Below, piece by piece: positions 8,986 through 17,969 of a stretch of DNA of 64,000 nucleotides (positions are counted from its first letter, which is position 1; each line of letters starts with the position of its first letter). Position numbers and translations under genes: made by a program. This DNA is from Pacificoceanicola sp049341065 (lineage in GTDB: Bacteria; Pseudomonadota; Alphaproteobacteria; Rhodobacterales; Rhodobacteraceae). The stretch is from the NCBI RefSeq assembly GCF_049341065.1, contig NZ_JBMPIX010000001.1:62001-126000 (forward strand). Direction: 5' to 3'. The notes beneath the pieces were generated by a model. The model saw nothing but the letters and a program-made list of their open reading frames with translations, did no database searches and was not told the origin of the DNA.

Positions 8986-11574
8986 TTAGCAACGCGGGCA
9001 AGTGATCTGGCACAACCGTTGTGGCAGGTGCGCAAATGAAACCAGGCGGCGAGCACGGTCTCCGTAGGCCTTGATTCCCAGAACCGGCAAACCCGGGAAC
9101 AACCGGGCAAGTTGCCGCCGCGCAGAACGATTCAGAGTGCCGATGGCTTGAGCGCCGGGGTAGAAACTTTCGCTTGGGGTGCCATTGGCATAAATCATCT
9201 GATGGGCCGCGAGCATCAAATGGAAATAGCTCACCTTTCGACAGCCTTGCGCGATACGCGCGCCGCCACCGTGCAGTCGGGCCAGATGTGCCGCGCGGAC
9301 CAGAACCTCATCTCCCTGGGGATCACGGATCACAACCCCATGCTGCGGAGAGACCGCTAGTGGCCGGTACCCGTTCGTCAATTGCGGCGCGAGCAGGATC
9401 GGCCGCAGCTGCGGATGCGCCGCCAGAACATCCCGGCCCAGATCGCGCCGGGCGATCCAAAGCAGCCTTTGTGGTCCGCTGTCCCGGGTAATGATCCGGT
9501 CTCCGGGGCGCAGATGCTCGACCGGGATTTCACCTTTCAGGGTCCGAATGAAAGTGCCTTGGGCAAAGCAGACAACCCCGGTGTTTTCGTAGGTGTAGAA
9601 GGAGTCATCCGCCGTTGCGCCGGTGAACGTCAGCCCGCCCGCACCAAAACTGGCATTGTCGCCCCAGTCGATGGTCTGGCCCTTGGTGTCCAATGTGTTG
9701 GACTGGTTGAGAATGCCATCGTCAGCCTGATCGGCGTAGAGCTCTGCAATATGATCGTAAAAGGCGGAGAGGTCGATGAAATCGTTGTTGGCGCTGTTGC
9801 CATCCAGCAGCCCGCCGGTATTGCCGGTGTTGAAATCGGTGATCGTGTCGGCACCGTCCCCGGCGCTGTAGTCAAAGGTATCAACGCCGGCGCCGCCGCT
9901 GAGCACGTCATCGCCGGTTTGGCCTGCCAGTGTGTCATTGCCGCTGCCGCCGGTGATCGTGTCAGCGCCGCCACCGGCGTCAACGACAATGCCGGCCGTA
10001 TCGAGGGCCGCGTTCACGACGTCGGCATCGCCGGTCAAAATCAGTTTTTCGATGCCCTGGAAGCTGAGCGTATCTGCACCATCTGTCAGGTCGCCGGAGC
10101 CATCGCCGCCGTATGTGGCGGTGACGGAGATTGCGACTGCACTCACATCGAGGGTGTCGAAATCCACGCCCGTTTGGGTGGTATCGCCACCGATGATGGT
10201 ATCCGCACCAAAGCCGCTCTCGATCACAAAGGTGTCGGCGTCTTGTTGGCCATCAAGCAGGTCATCGCCGCCGCCGCCGTTCAGGATGTCAGCGCCTTCA
10301 CCGGCCCAGAACCGGTCATTTCCGGCCCCGCCGATCAAGCTGTCGTTGCCACCTGCACCGGAGAAATCCATATTGGAAGATCCAGCGATCATTGTGTCGC
10401 CGAAGTCTGAGCCCAGCACCTCATCAATGTTGATAAGGACATCGCCCTGTGCGTCGCCGCCCACTTCGGCCAGCCCATCGCTGAAGTCAATCGTCACGCC
10501 GGATGTGCTGCCTGCGTAAGTGACAACGTCGTACCACAAATTCCCGCCATCAAGCGTGTCTGCGCCAGCGCCGCCCACAAGCGTGTCGTTGCCATCGCCG
10601 CCCAGCAGGATGTCATTGCCATCGCCACCGGACAGGCTGTCCCTTCCGACACCGCCTTGCAATGTGTCAGCGCCGCTGCCCGCCAGAATAGTGTCGTTGC
10701 CGGTTCCGCCGACAAACAGGATAGTGTCCGCCGTCCATGTCCAGATGTCGCCCTGATTGGAGCCGTGGATTTCCTCGATCCCGGAAAAGTCGACATTGAA
10801 ATTGCCGGTGTCCAGGCGCGAGGCGTCAAGGATGTCATAGCCCGCGCCGCCATCGACCGTATCCGTGCCATTGATCGAGGCGAAGATGCTGTCGTTGCCG
10901 TCACCTGCATCAATGCTGTCGGCCCCATCGCCGCCAAAGATCTGATCGTTGCCGCCACCGGCGCTGATGGTATCGTTTCCGGCTCCGGCGAGGATGGTGT
11001 CATTGCCGGCGCTGACGCTCTCCCCCTCGGCATCCAGATAGCTGCCATTGATGACATCGCCGCCGGCTGTCCCGTCTACTGTGCCGGTGCCGGTGGGATT
11101 GGGAACGGAATAGCCGCTGAAGGCCTCTGCGTCATAGTCGAGGTAGCTGAAAACCGGGTTGCCCGCATTGACATCGGGGTTGGAGTTGTAATTCAGCGTC
11201 TCATAGCTGCGGCCGGGGACCAGCGGAATTTCGGACAGCGTGTAAAGGCCTGTGGCGCCGCCAAGTTCGACATCAAGCTGCACGACTTCAAAGATCTCGC
11301 CGGTGACGGTGTCCCGCAGGGTCCAGACGACTTCTGCATCGACGGTTGTGCCATCGCTGGTGCCGCCGGGTGTGTAGACATTCGCCGTTGCGCTTTCGGC
11401 GCCCAAGTTGTCGTCGTCTAGCGTTTGCCCTTCGATACCGGCTTCGTTGTCAAAGAAGGTGGCACTGCCATCGGGGGCCGAAGGGCCGCCCCAGACAGAG
11501 GTGCCGCCGATGCTGGTGGTGAACAGTCCGGCGGGATTGACGGTGTAGAACAGGATTTCGGGGTAAACGGCCAA
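8986..11574 (-). CDS. RTX (GGxGxDxU) repeat protein with C-terminal Hint domain
   Basis: The 862-residue acidic protein begins with a ~170-residue non-repeat domain. It then carries many calcium-binding nonapeptides such as GGGNDQIFGGDGADSI and GGDGNDTLVGGAGADTL between about residues 170 and 600. From C669 (VVCFAQGTFIRTLKGEIPV) to about residue 830 it has a Hint (hedgehog/intein) domain, with the SPQHGVVI histidine at 745. RTX repeats usually mark type I secreted proteins that fold on binding extracellular calcium. Hint domains can self-cleave, although this has not been shown for the roseobacter proteins as far as I know. No dedicated type I exporter is adjacent; the neighbouring ABC operon is of a different class. 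Confidence 0.9.
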   Translation of the reverse strand: MAVYPEILFYTVNPAGLFTTSIGGTSVWGGPSAPDGSATFFDNEAGIEGQTLDDDNLGAESATANVYTPGGTSDGTTVDAEVVWTLRDTVTGEIFEVVQLDVELGGATGLYTLSEIPLVPGRSYETLNYNSNPDVNAGNPVFSYLDYDAEAFSGYSVPNPTGTGTVDGTAGGDVINGSYLDAEGESVSAGNDTILAGAGNDTISAGGGNDQIFGGDGADSIDAGDGNDSIFASINGTDTVDGGAGYDILDASRLDTGNFNVDFSGIEEIHGSNQGDIWTWTADTILFVGGTGNDTILAGSGADTLQGGVGRDSLSGGDGNDILLGGDGNDTLVGGAGADTLDGGNLWYDVVTYAGSTSGVTIDFSDGLAEVGGDAQGDVLINIDEVLGSDFGDTMIAGSSNMDFSGAGGNDSLIGGAGNDRFWAGEGADILNGGGGDDLLDGQQDADTFVIESGFGADTIIGGDTTQTGVDFDTLDVSAVAISVTATYGGDGSGDLTDGADTLSFQGIEKLILTGDADVVNAALDTAGIVVDAGGGADTITGGSGNDTLAGQTGDDVLSGGAGVDTFDYSAGDGADTITDFNTGNTGGLLDGNSANNDFIDLSAFYDHIAELYADQADDGILNQSNTLDTKGQTIDWGDNASFGAGGLTFTGATADDSFYTYENTGVVCFAQGTFIRTLKGEIPVEHLRPGDRIITRDSGPQRLLWIARRDLGRDVLAAHPQLRPILLAPQLTNGYRPLAVSPQHGVVIRDPQGDEVLVRAAHLARLHGGGARIAQGCRKVSYFHLMLAAHQMIYANGTPSESFYPGAQAIGTLNRSARRQLARLFPGLPVLGIKAYGDRARRLVSFAHLPQRLCQITCPRC

Positions 11575-11801
11575 GTCAGATCATCCCGACAGGCCGGACT
11601 GCAGGCACAGTCCGCTGCGCTGGACTGGGTGGATATAGCCCGCGTCCAGAAGGGGAAATTGACATTCGAACGACATGGCTCTGAACCGCTTGGCATTCCT
11701 GATACGGTCCGTAGAGTGCAGAAAAAATGTCAACTAATGGTTGCCGTCGGTTCGCAATCTTCGGCGAATTCGATTCAACCGAGACTGGCCAAGCGCCTGT
11801 C

Positions 11802-11826
11802 AAAACGGGCCGGATGATCCGACCCG
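11802..11826 (-). terminator. Probable terminator downstream of the phosphate permease
   Basis: On the minus strand CGGGTCG (11826-11820) pairs with CGGCCCG (11812-11806), with one G-U pair and a 7-nt loop, followed by TTTT. It lies 15 bases past the permease stop. The remaining 11575-11801 region precedes the RTX gene; a TTGACA-like -35 occurs on the minus strand near 11728 without a convincing -10. Confidence 0.55.
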
Positions 11827-11840
11827 CCGGTATTATTGGT

Positions 11841-13322
11841 TTAGCCCAGAAGGCTTGTCAGCAAATAGAACCAGAAGGCCGACATCAGTGCCGCTGCGGG
11901 CACGGTGATCACCCATGCTGCGATGATGGTCAGGAAGTGCGAGCGGCGCACCAGCTTGCGGCGCTTGCGCTCTTCGCTGGGCAGGCGCAGGGACTCGGGG
12001 CGGGTGCCGCTGAGTCGGCGCGAACGGCGCTCGGCGTGCCATTCGCGGAAAAAGCCGACGCCAAAGACGCCGCCAACCGCGATATGGGTCGAACTGACGG
12101 GCAGGCCCAGCCACGAGGCAACGATAACAGTCACCGCCGCCGAAAGCGCCACACAATAGGCGCGCATCGGGTTCAGTTTGGTGATCTGATTGCCGACCAT
12201 GCGGATCAGTTTCGGGCCGAACAGCACAAGACCAAAGGAAATCCCAAGCGCGCCGATAACCATGACCCAAAGCGGGATGCTGACCTTGGCAGCGATGTCT
12301 CCGGCCTCTTGTGCATGCACGATGGCCGCCAGCGGGCCAACCGCGTTGGCGACGTCATTGGCGCCATGGGCAAAGGACAAAAGCGCCGCCGACATGACCA
12401 GCGGCAGGCGGAACAGCACCTTGAGCGACTTGTTGCGGTTCTCAAGACCTACGGACTGGCGCCGCACGAAGGGCGTCGACAGGGCGGTCGCTGCAGCGCC
12501 AATCCCAGCGCCGATCAACAGTGCGGTGCCGATGTCGATCTTGACGATCTTTTTGATCCCCTTGAGCGCAAGATAGGCACCAAAAGCGGCGGCCATCAGG
12601 CCGATCAGGATCGGCACCCACTTGCGCGCAGCGGCGATCTTGTCCTCTTGGTAGATGATCTGCCACTTGATGAAGGCCAGCACAGCGGCGGCAATCGCAC
12701 CGCCCAGCACCGGGGAAATCACCCAGCTGGCGGCAATCGCGCCCATGGTCGGCCAGCTGACCGCGCCGAGGCCAGCGGCGGCGATCCCGGCGCCCATGAC
12801 CCCGCCCACAACCGAATGCGTGGTCGAAACAGGCGCGCCGACCCATGTGGCAAGGTTCACCCAAAGCGCCGCCGAGAGCAGCGCCGCCATCATCGCCCAG
12901 ATAAAGGTATGGCCTCCGGCCAGCCCCGCCGGATCAATGATCCCCTTGGAAATGGTCGAGACGACATCGCCGCCGGCCAACAGGGCGCCCGCACTTTCGC
13001 AGATCGCCGCAATGGCGATGGCACCAACCATCGACAGCGCCTTGGCCCCGACCGCCGGACCCATATTGTTGGCCACGTCGTTCGCGCCGATGTTGAGCGC
13101 CATGTAAGCCCCCAGTCCGGCGGCCACGACAATGAACAGGCTGGTTGGCGGTGTGCCCGACCAAAGCCCGGCAAACAGCGCGGCAAGCCCGATGAAAACC
13201 ACCGAGATCCCCACGCCAAGCAGCGGTCTAGAGGAATAAAGCGCGGCGGTTTCAAGGCTGTTGACTCGGCCAAGATCACGGTCGAGCGTTTGCATGTGAT
13301 CTGCGTTGTTCTGGTCGCTCAC
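11841..13322 (-). CDS. Inorganic phosphate transporter, PiT family
   Basis: The protein takes up phosphate (probably as a metal-phosphate complex) with protons across the inner membrane. The 493 residues contain two copies of the PiT signature: NIGANDVANNMGPAVG (about residues 75-90) and FAHGANDVANAVGPLAA in the second half. Each is followed by a VSTTH/VSSTH motif (APVSTTHSVVGG and LPVSSTHIAVGG). Ten or more hydrophobic helices and a basic cytoplasmic loop (RRSRRLSGTRPESLRL) are visible. It overlaps the Nudix gene by 4 bases (ATGA) and so is translationally coupled to it. No DUF47/PhoU-like partner is adjacent. Confidence 0.95.
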   Translation of the reverse strand: MSDQNNADHMQTLDRDLGRVNSLETAALYSSRPLLGVGISVVFIGLAALFAGLWSGTPPTSLFIVVAAGLGAYMALNIGANDVANNMGPAVGAKALSMVGAIAIAAICESAGALLAGGDVVSTISKGIIDPAGLAGGHTFIWAMMAALLSAALWVNLATWVGAPVSTTHSVVGGVMGAGIAAAGLGAVSWPTMGAIAASWVISPVLGGAIAAAVLAFIKWQIIYQEDKIAAARKWVPILIGLMAAAFGAYLALKGIKKIVKIDIGTALLIGAGIGAAATALSTPFVRRQSVGLENRNKSLKVLFRLPLVMSAALLSFAHGANDVANAVGPLAAIVHAQEAGDIAAKVSIPLWVMVIGALGISFGLVLFGPKLIRMVGNQITKLNPMRAYCVALSAAVTVIVASWLGLPVSSTHIAVGGVFGVGFFREWHAERRSRRLSGTRPESLRLPSEERKRRKLVRRSHFLTIIAAWVITVPAAALMSAFWFYLLTSLLG

Positions 13323-13831
13323 GACTGGGCCTCGCTTTTGTTTTTGGGCATGGGGGCAGGGTTCGTGCCCCTGATCTGTTCGGGGAACTCAAGCAGCAAC
13401 GCGCTCAGGTCCGGTTCATTGACGCGTTCGGCGGCTTCTTGAGCCGAGACCCACTGCCGGGTGCGTTCACCGGCTTCGGGGAAATCCTGACTCAGGCTAC
13501 CGACTTCGATTGCATAGACATCGACATCGGTGTCAACCGGCACACCGCCCGAGGTGATCTTGGGATAACGGTAGCGGCCGACCTTTTTGGGCGGCTTGCT
13601 GGTCGGCTTGACGCCAGCCTCTTCCCAGGCTTCCATCACGGCGGCGCCGCTGGCTTTCAAGCCCGCCATGGGCCAGCCCTTGGGCAGGATCCAGCGCCGC
13701 GTCTCGCGCGAGGTAATCAGCAAAACCTGCAGCCCCTCGGGCGCTGCACGATAGCAAAGCCCGGCCACCTGAAACTGCGCGGGGCGGCTCAGGATAGGAA
13801 GGATGTAGTTTTTCCAGATTGCCGGAAACAT
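13319..13831 (-). CDS. Nudix hydrolase
   Basis: This is a Nudix-fold pyrophosphohydrolase of about 170 residues. The Nudix box is GLKASGAAVMEAWEEAGV. The EAWEEAG core is intact, but the usual Arg of REUXEEXGU is Met. The preceding RRWILPKGWP motif resembles diadenosine/diphosphoinositol polyphosphate hydrolases (the MutT/DIPP-like branch). I prefer the ATG at 13831 (MFPAIWKNY); an in-frame start 18 codons upstream is possible. The gene is directly upstream of, and overlaps, the phosphate permease. That pairing suggests a link to phosphate or polyphosphate-nucleotide metabolism, but this is inference. Confidence 0.85.
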   Translation of the reverse strand: MFPAIWKNYILPILSRPAQFQVAGLCYRAAPEGLQVLLITSRETRRWILPKGWPMAGLKASGAAVMEAWEEAGVKPTSKPPKKVGRYRYPKITSGGVPVDTDVDVYAIEVGSLSQDFPEAGERTRQWVSAQEAAERVNEPDLSALLLEFPEQIRGTNPAPMPKNKSEAQS

Positions 13832-14019
13832 GGATTCAGACGCCTCTTTGACCGCGCCGGTAACGGTTTTATGACAAAAGGGCAATGGCGCGGCTCGCGG
13901 GACAGGGTCAAGGTGTCACACTTGCGCCGCGCCGCGCATTGGTTCGACATAGCCGATGCCGGACGTAAATGCCGAACTGTATTGTATCACCCCAAAAAAG
14001 TCGCGGTGGGACAAGCTGC

Positions 14020-15549
14020 TTACCCCGTCACGCCGATCGGCCAGGGGGCGAATTCCTCTTCTCCGACGCCAAGGTCTTCGCTTTTGGACTTTTGCCCTGA
14101 AGCAACGGCAAGGATCATCTCGAAAATCTCCTGCCCCATCTCTTCAAGCGTCTTTGTCCCGTCGATGATCGGACCGCAGTTGATGTCCATATCGCCTGCC
14201 ATGCGCGTGAACATCGGCGTGTTGCTGGCCAGCTTGATCGTCGGCGCGGGATACGAGCCAAAGCACGAGCCGCGCCCGGTGGTAAAGCAGATCAGGTTTG
14301 CGCCGCCCGCGATCTGACCCGTCGCGGCGACCGGATCATAGCCCGGCGTGTCCATGATCACGAGGCCCCGTTCGGTGACGGCTTCGGCATATTTGTAGAC
14401 CGCTTCGATCCCGGTCGAGCCGCCTTTCTTGGCGCCGCCCAGAGATTTCTCGATGATATTGGCAAGGCCGCCCTGCTGGTTGCCGGGGCCGACCACGCCC
14501 TGCATCTGCACATCGCGGCCATCGGTATAATTCAGCCACCACTGGATGCGGTCGAGCAATTGGCGAGCTACGTCTTCGTTGCGGGCCCGGGCGGTCAGGG
14601 TGTGTTCAATACCGTAAAGCTCGGGGGTTTCCGACAGGATCGCGGTGCCGCCGTGCTGCACCAACAGGTCGACAGCGCGCCCCAGCGCGGGATTGGCCGA
14701 TAGTCCCGAAAACCCGTCTGATCCGCCGCATTGCAGCCCGATCCGAATATGTTCGGCAGACACCGGCGCGCGTTGGATGGCATTGGCCTGCGCCAGCATC
14801 TGGCGGATCAGCGCCTTGCCTTCGTCGATGGTTGCCTTGGTGCCACCCAGTGATTGCATGCGCAGGGTTTTCAAGGCTTTGCCCGCTTCAAGTGCGGTAT
14901 CCGCAAAGAACCGTTCCAGATTATTGCGCTCGCATCCCAGCGAGCAGACCAGCGCCCCGGCGATATTGGGATGGCGGATGTATCCGGCCAACGTGCGGTG
15001 CAGCAGATCCATGGGCTCGCCCGTGGCCTCCATGCCGCAACCCTGTTGGTGTACAAAGGCAACCACGCCATCGACGTTGGGATAGTCCTCAAGACGCTCA
15101 TCGTCGAAGTAATCGGCAATCTTGCGGGCCACAGTCGCTGCGCAATTCACGGTGATGAAGACGCCAAGGTAGTTGCGCGTGCCAATGCGCCCGTCGTCCC
15201 GGGTATAGCCCATGAAGCTCGCGCGCTGATCCTCAGGCAAGAGCTGTGCGGGCAGATAGTCCTGCGCAAAGCGATAGTCTTTTTGCACCTCGTCCATCAA
15301 CACATTGTGGCTGTGCATCCAGGTGCCGGGCAGAATGTCGTCACCGGCATAGCCGATCACGGTATTGTACTTCAGAACCGGGGCGCCTTTGGCAATTGCT
15401 TGCGTGGCCAGCTTGTGCCCAAGGGGCACGTCCTGAAGCGCGGTGATGGCTTCGGCCGGGACGGGGGTTCCTTGAACCAGATCAACCCGGGCAACAACGA
15501 CGTTGTCGCGCGGATCGAGTCGGATTACGGGAGAGGCCCCCTTGGTCAT
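14020..15549 (-). CDS. UxaA-family hydro-lyase (altronate/galactarate dehydratase-like)
   Basis: UxaA-type enzymes dehydrate sugar acids (altronate, galactarate) to 2-keto-3-deoxy acids with a divalent metal. The 509-residue protein carries both parts: an N-terminal SAF-like domain (residues 1-95, including VPLGHKLATQAIAKG) and the main domain, with GRIGTRNYLGVFITVNC, HQQGCGMEATGE, SLGCERNN, LQCGGSDGFSGLSANPALG and FTTGRGSCFGS. These Cys- and Gly-rich motifs are the family hallmarks. It overlaps the tannase-family gene by 4 bases and ends the minus-strand cluster. The exact substrate is unclear. The 188 bases between it and the Nudix gene hold no gene I can support. Confidence 0.88.
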   Translation of the reverse strand: MTKGASPVIRLDPRDNVVVARVDLVQGTPVPAEAITALQDVPLGHKLATQAIAKGAPVLKYNTVIGYAGDDILPGTWMHSHNVLMDEVQKDYRFAQDYLPAQLLPEDQRASFMGYTRDDGRIGTRNYLGVFITVNCAATVARKIADYFDDERLEDYPNVDGVVAFVHQQGCGMEATGEPMDLLHRTLAGYIRHPNIAGALVCSLGCERNNLERFFADTALEAGKALKTLRMQSLGGTKATIDEGKALIRQMLAQANAIQRAPVSAEHIRIGLQCGGSDGFSGLSANPALGRAVDLLVQHGGTAILSETPELYGIEHTLTARARNEDVARQLLDRIQWWLNYTDGRDVQMQGVVGPGNQQGGLANIIEKSLGGAKKGGSTGIEAVYKYAEAVTERGLVIMDTPGYDPVAATGQIAGGANLICFTTGRGSCFGSYPAPTIKLASNTPMFTRMAGDMDINCGPIIDGTKTLEEMGQEIFEMILAVASGQKSKSEDLGVGEEEFAPWPIGVTG

Positions 15550-17189
15550 TCGCAGGCAAAGCTCGCGGCGCTTGAGGCATCGCCGCCTTTGTAGCGCGCG
15601 ACCTGCGGGTAGGGGCAGAGCTTCCGGGTGATGTCGCCCAAGGCAGCCTGCGCTTCGGCATTATCCTTGGTCACGCCAGCGATGATGGCGCCCGGTTCAT
15701 TGCCGTTCTCGACCCAGTCGACCAAGGGCGTGAGCACGTCGTAATCGTCGGTCGAAGGGCCTCCGGCCCCATGAGGCATGCCGGGATTGCGGTAGAACAG
15801 CGCAAACTCTTCGGCATTGCCGCCGTTGTTGGCGTCCAGCTTTTCGTACCAACGGGCGGTGTCGCGCACGGAAAACACCGGATCGCTTTGGCCATGCAGG
15901 ATCAGCATCTTGCCACCTGCGGCTTTGAATTCGGTCAGTTTGGGATCATCCAGCCCCGGCGGCGTCATGAAGTCCATGGCGCTTTCGGGGAAGCTTTCGG
16001 TCTTGGCAAAGATCTCGTCCGCGCGGGCGGGTATGTCGAAATCCAGCAGGAACTGTTCCAGTTCCTCCGGGCTGCCCCCGACGGGTGTCGGGGGAGTCGT
16101 GAAAATCTGCGCAAGTGATGACGCGCCCATGACCGCGATGATCGGCTTGTTGCTCCAGGGCGGGATCGGGCTTTCAAGCTTCCAGAAACGCCAATTGCCC
16201 GAGGCGATACCAGTGTCCCATGCCCAGTCGGAATAAAGCTGTTCGCCATTCGCGTCTTTTGGTCCGGCATGGATGGTTTCCAGCGCAGAGGTCTGATCGG
16301 CGCTCAGGCAGGCCGAGTTCTGGCCATCCGAGCAGGTCAGAGACGCGGGGTCGAATGCGCTTTGGCAGGCATTGCTGTCGGCGATCAGCCCGTCTTTCAG
16401 CCCGTCGAGATCATCGCAGGCCTCAAGCAGTTTTGTGGATACAAAATTCAGATCGTCGCGACTGAAGGCGGTTTTCAGATCGTCGCTGACGGATCGGAAG
16501 GCCTGCACATCCAGCGCATGTTGAAGCGCCGCGCGCGGCAGGTTGAAACCGGGATAGCCGATCAGAAGGCCGTCGAACATTTCGGGATAGCGGGCGGCAG
16601 CGACCATGGCGTGGCGTCCGCCGTTCGATCCGCCGATGCCGTAGGAATAGGCGATGGGCTTGCCGTAATACCCCTGCACCAATGCCTCGGCCACCGGGTT
16701 CAGATCGCGCACGGCCGTATAGCCATAGGCGGCGCGGGCCGCAGGGTCCAAGCCGAACCGAGAGCCGCCCGCAAGACCGAAGTCCTTGAATTTGCTGCCG
16801 TCATGGCCTGCGTTCGACGACACCACCGCATAGCCGCGCGCCAGCGCGGTGTCGGCCTTGTTGCCGCTGATCAAGGGGCCAAAGGCCGGTTTGACCTCGC
16901 CATCGTTGCCGCCGTTCAGCTGGTGGACAAAGCGCCCGTTCCAGTCGTCGGGCAGACGCAATTCGAACCCCAGCGCATAGTCCATGCCGTCCGCGCCGGT
17001 GCGCTGGTTCATCTCACCGGTAACGCGGCAATGGGGAAGGGGGCTGTCCTCGCCTGCGGGCAGCGCCTCGGCGGCGGTGATGGTGACGCCCTCCTGCGCA
17101 AAGGCCTGTGCCGTGCATTCGGCAGCCAGTGGGCTGGCCAGAGCGGTTGCGGCCAGAACGCTGGCCATGCCGTGAAATCTCAGTGTCAT
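15546..17189 (-). CDS. Tannase/feruloyl esterase-family hydrolase, exported, lacking the CS-D-HC cysteines
   Basis: The family hydrolyses ester bonds of galloyl, feruloyl or related esters with an alpha/beta-hydrolase fold. The 547 residues begin with a signal peptide (cleavage probably after LAA at residue 23). The nucleophile is S188 in GIGGSNGGR, the acid D436 in HGQSDPVF and the base H473 in PGMPHGAGGP. The calcium-loop pattern DDLDGLKDGLI is at 259-269. Family members normally have Cys next to both the Ser and the His (CS-D-HC disulfide). Here these positions are G187 and G474, so the disulfide cannot form. It sits between the RraA-like and UxaA-like genes of the cluster. The substrate is unknown. 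Confidence 0.85.
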   Translation of the reverse strand: MTLRFHGMASVLAATALASPLAAECTAQAFAQEGVTITAAEALPAGEDSPLPHCRVTGEMNQRTGADGMDYALGFELRLPDDWNGRFVHQLNGGNDGEVKPAFGPLISGNKADTALARGYAVVSSNAGHDGSKFKDFGLAGGSRFGLDPAARAAYGYTAVRDLNPVAEALVQGYYGKPIAYSYGIGGSNGGRHAMVAAARYPEMFDGLLIGYPGFNLPRAALQHALDVQAFRSVSDDLKTAFSRDDLNFVSTKLLEACDDLDGLKDGLIADSNACQSAFDPASLTCSDGQNSACLSADQTSALETIHAGPKDANGEQLYSDWAWDTGIASGNWRFWKLESPIPPWSNKPIIAVMGASSLAQIFTTPPTPVGGSPEELEQFLLDFDIPARADEIFAKTESFPESAMDFMTPPGLDDPKLTEFKAAGGKMLILHGQSDPVFSVRDTARWYEKLDANNGGNAEEFALFYRNPGMPHGAGGPSTDDYDVLTPLVDWVENGNEPGAIIAGVTKDNAEAQAALGDITRKLCPYPQVARYKGGDASSAASFACE

Positions 17190-17225
17190 TTCCGTTCTCC
17201 CTGATTGCAGCCCGAGAAGCCCGTT

Positions 17226-17951
17226 TCAGCGTCCGTTTTCGGCCCGCCATTTTGCGAATTTCTCGAGGTTCTCTTCCTTGGTCGCCGGGTAGAGCCCGAT
17301 GATCGTGGCGCCACCTTTGACCTGTTCGACGACAAAATCTTCGTAGGCTGTCATCTCTATCGCCTCGGCGGCCACCTCGTCAGCCATATGGGCGGGGATA
17401 ATGATGACGCTGTCATCGTCGCCCACCACGATATCGCCGGGAAAGACCGGTGCATCGCCGCACCCGATCGGCACATTGATGTCGATGGCTTCGTTGATGG
17501 TCAGGTTGGTCGGGCTGGAGGGCCGGTTGTGATAGGCGGGCATGTCGAGTTCGGCGATCCGCATGGCGTCACGAAAGCCGCCGTCGGTCACGACCCCAGC
17601 CGCGCCGCGCATCATCAGGCGGGTGATCAGGATGTCGCCAGCACTGGCCGCCGTGGCATTCTTGCGGCTGTCCATGACCAGCACCGCGCCCTCGGGGCAG
17701 GTTTCGATTGCGTGGCGCTGCGGGTGCTTGGGATTGCGGAACTCGGCCAGTGTGTTGCGGTCTTCGCGGGCGGGCATATAGCGTAGGGTAAAGGCCGGGC
17801 CGACCATGTTCTTGCCCTTTTGGGACAAAGGGTGCACGTCCTGAATGACCTGATTGCGCAGGCCGCGTTTGTAAAGCGCGGTGCACAAGGTGGCGACCGA
17901 GACCTGTTCCAGTTTTGCCTTGGTTTCGGAGTTCAGCGGATGATCAGTCAT
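17226..17951 (-). CDS. RraA-like family protein, probable 4-hydroxy-2-oxoacid aldolase/decarboxylase
   Basis: Members of this fold are either RNase E inhibitors (RraA) or Mg-dependent class II aldolases that cleave 4-hydroxy-4-methyl-2-oxoglutarate or 4-carboxy-4-hydroxy-2-oxoadipate, often also decarboxylating oxaloacetate. Here D106 and R127-D128 (in AGDILIT and GGFRDAM) form the D-X20-R-D motif that marks the aldolase branch. The 241 residues are about 10-80 longer than minimal RraA proteins. Its position in a sugar-acid cluster fits a catabolic enzyme. It lies 18 bases after the DHDPS-like gene and 36 before the esterase gene. The exact substrate is inference. Confidence 0.85.
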   Translation of the reverse strand: MTDHPLNSETKAKLEQVSVATLCTALYKRGLRNQVIQDVHPLSQKGKNMVGPAFTLRYMPAREDRNTLAEFRNPKHPQRHAIETCPEGAVLVMDSRKNATAASAGDILITRLMMRGAAGVVTDGGFRDAMRIAELDMPAYHNRPSSPTNLTINEAIDINVPIGCGDAPVFPGDIVVGDDDSVIIIPAHMADEVAAEAIEMTAYEDFVVEQVKGGATIIGLYPATKEENLEKFAKWRAENGR

Positions 17952-17969
17952 ATGGATGTTCCTTGGCGA

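Noticed and set aside
9690..11040. Nucleotide repeats read as a tandem-repeat or CRISPR-like array
   Set aside because: The repeats encode glycine/aspartate RTX nonapeptides within one long open frame and vary in sequence as protein repeats do; there are no constant repeats with unique spacers.
11727..13442. Long plus-strand open frame opposite the phosphate permease
   Set aside because: It is antisense to a clear PiT permease and a Nudix gene; its composition (His/Gln/Arg-rich) is that of a high-GC shadow frame.
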